Of a DNA stretch of 11,744 bases, positions 7,204-11,744 are shown piece after piece. How positions within the stretch are numbered: the first letter of the stretch is position 1; every line of letters starts with the position of its first letter. The DNA is from CALMEH01 sp964548225 (GTDB taxonomy: Bacteria > Acidobacteriota > Blastocatellia > Pyrinomonadales > Pyrinomonadaceae). Location of the stretch: contig CAZJQP010000116.1 in NCBI GenBank assembly GCA_964548225.1, forward strand, positions 1-11,744. The letters run 5' to 3'. A program made the translations under genes and the position numbers. The notes beneath the pieces are model-generated. The model saw nothing but the letters and a program-made list of their open reading frames with translations. It was not told the DNA's origin and made no database searches.

Positions 7204-8004
7204 ATGGCGAAATTTAATATAGATATTGGCGGCGATGAGAAAGAAAATGAAACGGTAGTGGCGAAAAAAGTGGACACGCCACAGTTTAAAAATTATGAAC
7301 AGCCGAAAAAATCGGGAAATGCGAAAAAAGTCATCGGCATAATAGCAATAATTTTGCTTTTGTGCTTGTTGGTCGTAACGGTCATCGGTTATTTCTATTG
7401 GCAAAATGTTAAGTTTCAACCATCGTATTCGCTCGGTTTGTTGGTTGATGCGGCACAGCGAGGTGATCAGAAAATGATTGACCAGCTTATTGATACTGAT
7501 GCTGTGATAGATGATTTCGTGCCGCAAGTTTCGGAAAAAGCTATCGAACTTTACGGCAAAAATACGTCCTCAGCGGATATTTTGAAGATTCAGCAACAAG
7601 CTATGCCTTACTTGCCGGAAGTCAAATCTGCCGCCCGCGAACGAGTTCCGGCGTTGATTCGTGAAAAAACGAAACCGTTTGAAGGTTTTGCGGTTTGGAT
7701 GATTGCCATCGGTGCAGGATATTATTTGGACATCCGCATCGAAGGCGATAAAGCCTTTGTTAAGAGCAAGATGCCTGATCGTCCGCTTGAATTAACGATG
7801 CGGCGCAAAGGCGAACTTTGGCAAATTATTGCAGTTAAAGATGAAGCCTTGGCAAGAAGGCTTGCCGAACAATTCGGGCAGGAAATGATTGAACGCTCGA
7901 AAAAGAAAATTACCGATAAAGTCAACACGGACACGATAAATCCGAATTCGAATAAAAATTCGGACAATCTTGATTTGAAAAAGAAATTGGAAAATTTGTT
8001 TTAA
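7204..8004 (+). CDS. Uncharacterised single-pass membrane protein between xseA and xseB
   Basis: 266 residues, no function recognised. The N-terminal 40 residues are charged and likely cytoplasmic. A strong transmembrane segment runs about 42-65 (KKVIGIIAIILLLCLLVVTV and onward). After it comes an exported or periplasmic domain of about 150 residues: an alpha-helical part (LGLLVDAAQRGDQKMIDQLI) then a beta part ending LELTMRRKGELWQIIAVKDEALARRLAEQ, resembling DUF2939-type or other small membrane-tethered ligand/fold domains. The C-terminus is Asn/Lys-rich and low in complexity. The gene starts 18 bases after xseA and ends 37 bases before xseB, so it is probably in the same operon. There is no evidence that it takes part in exonuclease VII. 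It is a real gene by frame, codon pattern and spacing. Confidence 0.85.
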   Translation: MAKFNIDIGGDEKENETVVAKKVDTPQFKNYEQPKKSGNAKKVIGIIAIILLLCLLVVTVIGYFYWQNVKFQPSYSLGLLVDAAQRGDQKMIDQLIDTDAVIDDFVPQVSEKAIELYGKNTSSADILKIQQQAMPYLPEVKSAARERVPALIREKTKPFEGFAVWMIAIGAGYYLDIRIEGDKAFVKSKMPDRPLELTMRRKGELWQIIAVKDEALARRLAEQFGQEMIERSKKKITDKVNTDTINPNSNKNSDNLDLKKKLENLF

Positions 8005-8008
8005 GTCA

Positions 8009-8028
8009 AACCGTTGTTGCAGACGGTT
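8009..8028 (+). other. Small stem-loop before xseB
   Basis: AACCGT (8009-8014) and ACGGTT (8023-8028) form a 6-bp stem with an 8-base loop in the short gap before xseB. It has no T-run after it, so it is not a typical terminator. It could tune mRNA stability or xseB translation. An out-of-frame ATG at 8029 opens a 12-codon frame that overlaps the xseB start. Confidence 0.35.
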
Positions 8029-8041
8029 ATGAAAAGATATT

Positions 8042-8341
8042 ATGACCCAAAAAACTCAGACATTTGAAGCCTCGCTAAAGGAATTGGAACGCATCGTGCG
8101 CCGACTTGAAGACGGCGAGCTACCACTTGAAGAAAGTCTTAAGTTATTTGAATCAGGTGTAAAACTGTCGCGTGAATGTCAGGAAAGATTGAATCAAGCC
8201 GAGCGCAGAATCGAAGTTTTGTTGGCAGACGAAGAAGGAAACCCATCGCTTCAAACGATCGAAACGGATGATTTGCGCCGCGAAAACGAGCCGAAAATAA
8301 AAAAGCGCATTGTTTTTGATGATGAGGAAACGCCGTTTTAA
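8042..8341 (+). CDS. xseB: Exodeoxyribonuclease VII small subunit
   Basis: 99 residues, somewhat longer than the usual 60-80. The family signature is clear in the first 62 residues: FEASLKELERIVRRLEDGEL, PLEESLKLFESGVKL and CQERLNQAERRIEVL, which form two helices that pack on the XseA coiled coils. The extra C-terminal tail (about 65-99) is polar, with LRREN, KKRIVFDDEETPF, and is probably disordered. ATG 8042 gives the canonical start; only a weak purine-rich site precedes it. It is separated from xseA by one gene instead of the common direct xseA-xseB pairing. A strong hairpin follows the stop. Confidence 0.95.
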   Translation: MTQKTQTFEASLKELERIVRRLEDGELPLEESLKLFESGVKLSRECQERLNQAERRIEVLLADEEGNPSLQTIETDDLRRENEPKIKKRIVFDDEETPF

Positions 8342-8361
8342 ACATAAGAAGAGACAAAGAG

Positions 8362-8400
8362 ACGGAGCGACTGCAAGATTTCTCCGCAGTCGCTCCGTTT
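8362..8400. terminator. Intrinsic terminator between convergent genes
   Basis: ACGGAGCGACTGC (8362-8374) and GCAGTCGCTCCGT (8386-8398) form a perfect 13-bp stem with an 11-base loop. On the plus strand it is followed by TTTTAC, a short U-run. On the minus strand the exit sequence is pyrimidine-rich (CTCTTTGTCTCTTCTT). It lies between xseB and the end of the convergent peptidase gene and could serve both directions. Confidence 0.85.
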
Positions 8401-8406
8401 TACAAA

Positions 8407-10968
8407 TTACGGCACAAAAGCCGATGGAACAGGTTTGTCGGTTGTAAGTCCGAACTGTTGACCGATGAAACCTGCCGTTGAGCGTTGCAGATACCAAGTT
8501 GCTTGGCTTGGACGGAAAACTGCGAAATCAAATTTGCCGTCGCCGTCGTAGTCGCCCGGAACGGGAATATCTGTTGCATTTCCGAAAGGCGCGGCGTAGA
8601 ACGAGAAATTTTCGCTCCGCAAGACATACCATTCACCTGTTGAAGGTCGCCAAAAAGCAACATCAGCTTTGCCGTCGCCGGTATAATCACCTTGCACTTG
8701 TTTATCAGTTGCTGTGCCGAAAGTTAATGCGATAACTCCGGCGGTTGAGCGATTTAGCCACCATTGACCGCTTGCCGGACGGAAAATAGCAATGTCCGCT
8801 TTTGCATCGCCGTCGTAATCGGCGACGATGGGAACATCACCTGTTGCACCAAATTGCTGAATCGTTGTTCCGCCAGTTGATTTGGAAATATACCAAGTCA
8901 GATTTGAGGCACGGAAAACTGCGGCATCGGCTTTTTGGTCGCCGTCAAAATCTGCAGGAACAGGTGTGTCGCCGTTTGCGCCGAACGGGAAGGCATAAAA
9001 CGTGCTGTTTTCGCTTCGTAAGACATACCATTCGCCCGTTGCCGGTCGCCAAAAAGCAATGTCTGTTTTGCCGTCGCCTGTGTAATCAGCCGCTGCAATA
9101 CGATCGTTTGTTGTGCCGAATTGGGCTGCGGACACCTGATTGTTGGAACTGCGTTGATACCACCATTCGCCATTTGACGGACGGAAGATGGAAATGTCGG
9201 TTTTTGAGTCGCCGTCAAAATCGAATGGCGAACGGCGTGTGGCGGCAGTTACATTAACCGTCCAATTTCGCGTTGCCTGCAAAACTTGATTCGGATCAAT
9301 TCTGACCATTGGTGTCGGGTCTTGAACAATAGCTTGAATAGTGTGTTGTCCGGCGGGCAAGGTTGCGCCGTTCAGATTAAGCGTGGCACCCGTTCCAGCC
9401 GGTTGTCCGTTGACCGTCCAATTTATGTTTAGCGTATGGGTGAACGGCACAAGCGGCGTAATTGTGAAAGTTTGCGTTTGCGCCGTAGTCATTGCAACGG
9501 TTGTTCCGACAGGTGAACTCGCGTCAATCGGCGACATAAAAGCGTGGATGCGCTTAACGTGCTGTTCGGTGGTGATTTGCTCGAAAGGCATTCCGATTGT
9601 CCGCATTTTGTCGTTGAATGTTGGGCGATACAGCCCATTGTCGCAATATCTCGCACCTTCATAAAGTCCGGGTGTTGCCGCCGTTGTCGTGGTTGTCGGA
9701 ACGGGCGTTGCCGGATTTATCCACGCATTCCACTTGATTAGCGGACGGTTTGTTTCGCGTGTCGCATTGACTTCCGCCGGTTCAACATTCGGATTGCAGA
9801 GCGGTCCGCCACCTGTGTATTCGTCCGCAAGAAGCCCGAAACTGTGTCCGACTTCGTGCAGAACTAATTCCGCAAATGCGCCCGGATTTATCGAAGCCAC
9901 CGCAATTGCGCCGCCCGAACCGCCGTATTCTTGGTCATTGATGAGAACCAAAATAATGTCAAAATGATTGGCAGGCAAACTGGCGTTAACAATATTGTTG
10001 ACCTTTGTAACATCAACGCAGGTCAAACGCTGAATGTTGTTGCAGTTGAAAGTTCCGTCTAGTGCAGTGTCAACAAAAACCGGCGGCATTCGTTCAGGAT
10101 GGTCTGAGCCGGATTGATTGCTGGTAACGTCAATGCGATGAACGTTGAAATAGCGTTGATATTCTTTGTGAGGCTCTTGAGCAAAAACCTGTTGAATAAA
10201 TTGCTGAACATCTGTGCGATATTGCGGAATTTGGGCGGTGGTGTAACCATCGCCTAAAACTGCGATGTCCACGCGGTTTGCCGGACTGCCGTTGTTAAGA
10301 ACGGTTTCAAACGGTTCTAAAAACGACTGCAAATTTGATGACGTTGCACCGTTCGGGTTCAAATTTCCGACGCGGCGAAGGCTGTATGAACTGCCATCCC
10401 AAATCGGCTGATAAAAACGCAATTCGGTAATTGCTTTGTCGGCAGGAAGCGAAATGAGCATCTCGGCGGAATTTCGATAAAGCGTTTTTCCCGTAACACG
10501 ATTTTCCGCATCAACCTCATCAGCACGAAAAATTCGCGGGTCAGGTTGTAGATTCCACCATAAAACCTGCTTTTGATCATTGACGGCGGTTACTAAAATC
10601 AATGTTGGGGAAAGCTCGAAAACTCTCTGCCGGGACAACGCGCCCGAATCGTTTTTTTCATTGAGCAGGGAAATTTGTGCGTTTTCCGCCGCCTGTTCCG
10701 AAAAATCTGCACCCGCCGATTGCAGACGCACCTGAATCGTGCGCGATTGTCTGACTTCCGTCGGTAACAAAGCCGAATCGTCAACGCGAATATTATCACC
10801 CATCAGCAAATCGTTCAATTTACTGATATTTACTGCTTCTTTATTAATTTCTTGCGGCTGTTGCGATTGGTTAATACCGGCGGATGTTTTCGAACTGTTG
10901 CCAAGTCCAAACCAACAAATCGCCGCGATTGCGAACAAAATCGAGATTGTATAAATTTTCCGTTTCAT
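8407..10968 (-). CDS. Secreted M64-type zinc metallopeptidase with FG-GAP/VCBS repeats
   Basis: 853 residues. An N-terminal signal peptide (about 1-30; basic start, then ISILFAIAAICWFGLG) indicates export. Residues about 60-200 form a beta-rich prodomain-like region. The catalytic part, about 230-470, matches the IgA-peptidase M64 family: RVDIAVLGDGYT, then the zinc motif HEVGHSFGLLADEY with His371, His375 and probably Asp382 as ligands and Glu372 as the catalytic base, then YCDNGLYRPTFNDKMR. A Thr-rich loop (PTTTTTAATP) interrupts it near 423-433. Residues about 490-575 look Ig/PKD-like (LNINWTVNGQPAGTG). Residues 582-848 hold six FG-GAP/VCBS repeats with DxDGDxxxD calcium loops. The substrate is unknown; the IgA name is historical. 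AAGGAG at 10979-10984 is a good ribosome site 10 bases before the ATG. The gene seems monocistronic. Confidence 0.92.
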   Translation of the reverse strand: MKRKIYTISILFAIAAICWFGLGNSSKTSAGINQSQQPQEINKEAVNISKLNDLLMGDNIRVDDSALLPTEVRQSRTIQVRLQSAGADFSEQAAENAQISLLNEKNDSGALSRQRVFELSPTLILVTAVNDQKQVLWWNLQPDPRIFRADEVDAENRVTGKTLYRNSAEMLISLPADKAITELRFYQPIWDGSSYSLRRVGNLNPNGATSSNLQSFLEPFETVLNNGSPANRVDIAVLGDGYTTAQIPQYRTDVQQFIQQVFAQEPHKEYQRYFNVHRIDVTSNQSGSDHPERMPPVFVDTALDGTFNCNNIQRLTCVDVTKVNNIVNASLPANHFDIILVLINDQEYGGSGGAIAVASINPGAFAELVLHEVGHSFGLLADEYTGGGPLCNPNVEPAEVNATRETNRPLIKWNAWINPATPVPTTTTTAATPGLYEGARYCDNGLYRPTFNDKMRTIGMPFEQITTEQHVKRIHAFMSPIDASSPVGTTVAMTTAQTQTFTITPLVPFTHTLNINWTVNGQPAGTGATLNLNGATLPAGQHTIQAIVQDPTPMVRIDPNQVLQATRNWTVNVTAATRRSPFDFDGDSKTDISIFRPSNGEWWYQRSSNNQVSAAQFGTTNDRIAAADYTGDGKTDIAFWRPATGEWYVLRSENSTFYAFPFGANGDTPVPADFDGDQKADAAVFRASNLTWYISKSTGGTTIQQFGATGDVPIVADYDGDAKADIAIFRPASGQWWLNRSTAGVIALTFGTATDKQVQGDYTGDGKADVAFWRPSTGEWYVLRSENFSFYAAPFGNATDIPVPGDYDGDGKFDFAVFRPSQATWYLQRSTAGFIGQQFGLTTDKPVPSAFVP
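8425..9225 (-). repeat. Six FG-GAP/VCBS coding repeats in an ABC-ABC arrangement
   Basis: Repeats begin at residues 582, 627, 672, 716, 760 and 805, 44-45 residues each. Repeat 2 and repeat 5 both read YTGDGK(T/A)D...FWRP.TGEWYVLRSEN. Repeats 1 and 4 share IFRP..G.WW. Repeats 3 and 6 share AVFR.S..TWY and QQFG. The pairs are 133-134 residues apart, so a block of three was duplicated. DNA identity survives locally: AAGACATACCATTC occurs at 8621-8634 and 9020-9033, 399 bases apart, and GGTCGCCAAAAAGCAA is also shared. The repeats probably form a beta-propeller or similar calcium-stabilised domain. Confidence 0.85.
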
Positions 10969-10978
10969 AATATTTCTT

Positions 10979-10984
10979 CTCCTT
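10979..10984 (-). promoter_or_regulatory. Strong ribosome binding site for the peptidase gene
   Basis: On the minus strand AAGGAG lies 10 bases before the ATG at 10966-10968. It stands out because the plus-strand genes here lack a clear Shine-Dalgarno sequence. It fixes the peptidase start. Confidence 0.75.
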
Positions 10985-11000
10985 TATATCAAAAGACTAT

Positions 11001-11019
11001 GAATTTTTTTCAAAAATTC
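11001..11019 (-). other. AT-rich hairpin upstream of the peptidase gene
   Basis: GAATTTTT and AAAAATTC form a perfect 8-bp palindrome around a 3-base centre, 33 bases upstream of the peptidase ATG. It lies in the 119-base gap between the radical SAM stop and the peptidase start. It may be an operator-like dyad, a leader hairpin, or the weak end of the upstream transcript. No convincing -35/-10 pair was found in this gap. Confidence 0.4.
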
Positions 11020-11087
11020 TGTCTCTATTTACATAAACGGCAAAGAACGACAAAAACTGTCATCAACGGAAATTTTTTTTTGAAATT

Positions 11088-11744
11088 TTATTGGACGGTT
11101 GGAGATGTAGCGACATTTACCCGCGAGTTTTTTCGCGCATTTCGCCACATTTTGAAACCTTCTTTTGATAGCGCAAAAATGGCTTTGCGGTTGTCTAAAA
11201 ATAATTTTACCCACGCCCAACGACTCATTTGCGGAAAATAGATACCTCGAAAAAACATCCGCGCAACGAGATGGCTGATGCGGACATCAATCGGGGCATC
11301 TTTGATTGATTCGATTGCCGCCAAATTTCTTTCAGGACTGTAAGAACGATTCCAAGCATTGAAAGTTTCGGCTTTTGATTCGTCAATAGTCAATTTCAGA
11401 GGCTTGTGCGCCATCACGAAAGGTGCAAAGTCGAGCCAATGTTTCGGACGTTCCAGTCTGCCCGCTTTTTCCAATCTGTCATAAAGCGGTGTTGATGGAA
11501 ACGGCGTTAATTGTCCGAAAACGGGAAGTCCGGGTTGCCATTTTTCGATTTCGTTGACGGTGCGGTCGGAAACGCCGGGTGTGTCGTTGTCCAAACCGAA
11601 AATAAACGACGTAATCGCATAAACATTGCGCCGTGCCAGTCCGTCAATAACGTCTTTGTAATTCGCCGGCTTCGAGAAAGTTTTGTTGACATCCGCCATA
11701 TTTACGGGGTCAATTGATTCCATTCCGATAAAAATCCATCTGCC
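11088..11744 (-). CDS. Radical SAM protein, C-terminal part (5' end outside window)
   Basis: About 218 residues up to TAA 11088-11090; the frame stays open to the window edge and reads GRWIFIGMESIDP before the internal Met at 11723, so that Met is not the start. The GMESID strand, the SFIFGLDNDTP segment and the QLTPFPSTPLYDRLEKAGRL motif are typical of the second half of the radical SAM barrel in B12-binding-type radical SAM enzymes. The C-terminal ~110 residues (from HWLDFAPF on) are helical and match the extra domain often found in that group (DUF4070-like). The CxxxCxxC cluster motif and any cobalamin domain would lie outside the window. The substrate cannot be told. The gene runs in the same direction as the peptidase, 119 bases upstream of it. 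Confidence 0.8.
   Translation of the reverse strand, partial: GRWIFIGMESIDPVNMADVNKTFSKPANYKDVIDGLARRNVYAITSFIFGLDNDTPGVSDRTVNEIEKWQPGLPVFGQLTPFPSTPLYDRLEKAGRLERPKHWLDFAPFVMAHKPLKLTIDESKAETFNAWNRSYSPERNLAAIESIKDAPIDVRISHLVARMFFRGIYFPQMSRWAWVKLFLDNRKAIFALSKEGFKMWRNARKNSRVNVATSPTVQ

Noticed and set aside
9341..9967. Plus-strand open frames opposite the peptidase gene
   Set aside because: The minus strand has clear peptidase and linker sequence here; the plus frames are overlapping antisense reads without domains or ribosome sites.
10852..11241. 129-codon plus-strand frame across the peptidase/radical SAM gap
   Set aside because: It runs antisense into two well-supported genes and has no domain or credible start.

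Overview
The window looks like a chromosomal segment from an Acidobacteriota member, most likely class Blastocatellia (Pyrinomonadaceae-like). This is inferred from protein style: a large PASTA-less Ser/Thr kinase, a secreted VWA protein of the 'VWFA-related Acidobacterial' type, a secreted M64-type metallopeptidase with FRPS-rich FG-GAP/VCBS repeats, and moderately AT-rich DNA (judged by eye). No rRNA, tRNA, CRISPR array, transposase or phage gene was seen.

Layout of the plus strand. (1) 1-436 is the 3' end of a DUF4097-like beta-repeat protein. (2) 435-530 is an inverted pair of octamer arrays carrying a good -10 box. (3) 558-2780 is a membrane-anchored Ser/Thr kinase with a large insertion in its activation segment. 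(4) 2761-2902 is a 142-bp palindrome-rich, MITE/REP-like element that supplies the kinase stop codon. (5) 2914-5802 is a 962-residue protein made of a signal peptide, a DUF4097-like N-terminus, a VWA domain and, after a palindromic element read in frame, a restriction-endonuclease-like domain. (6) 5803-8341 holds xseA, an uncharacterised single-pass membrane protein gene, and xseB, the two subunits of exonuclease VII with an extra gene between them. A 13-bp-stem terminator at 8362-8400 closes this side.

Layout of the minus strand. 8407-10968 encodes a secreted M64-family zinc peptidase with an Ig/PKD-like linker and six calcium-loop FG-GAP/VCBS repeats built as a duplicated block of three. 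11088-11744 is the C-terminal part of a radical SAM protein whose start lies beyond the window.

How it fits together. The VWA/nuclease ORF abuts xseA with no spacer, and xseA, the membrane protein and xseB are closely spaced, so 2914-8341 may be one transcript. The most unusual point is the VWA-nuclease fusion. The C-terminal ~360 residues look like a complete stand-alone restriction-type nuclease with a visible D...ExK site. They are joined in frame to an exported VWA protein through a 71-bp palindromic repeat that normally would be intergenic. No methyltransferase is in view. Three different palindromic repeat families sit at or inside gene ends in this window and have contributed a stop codon, a promoter and a linker peptide.
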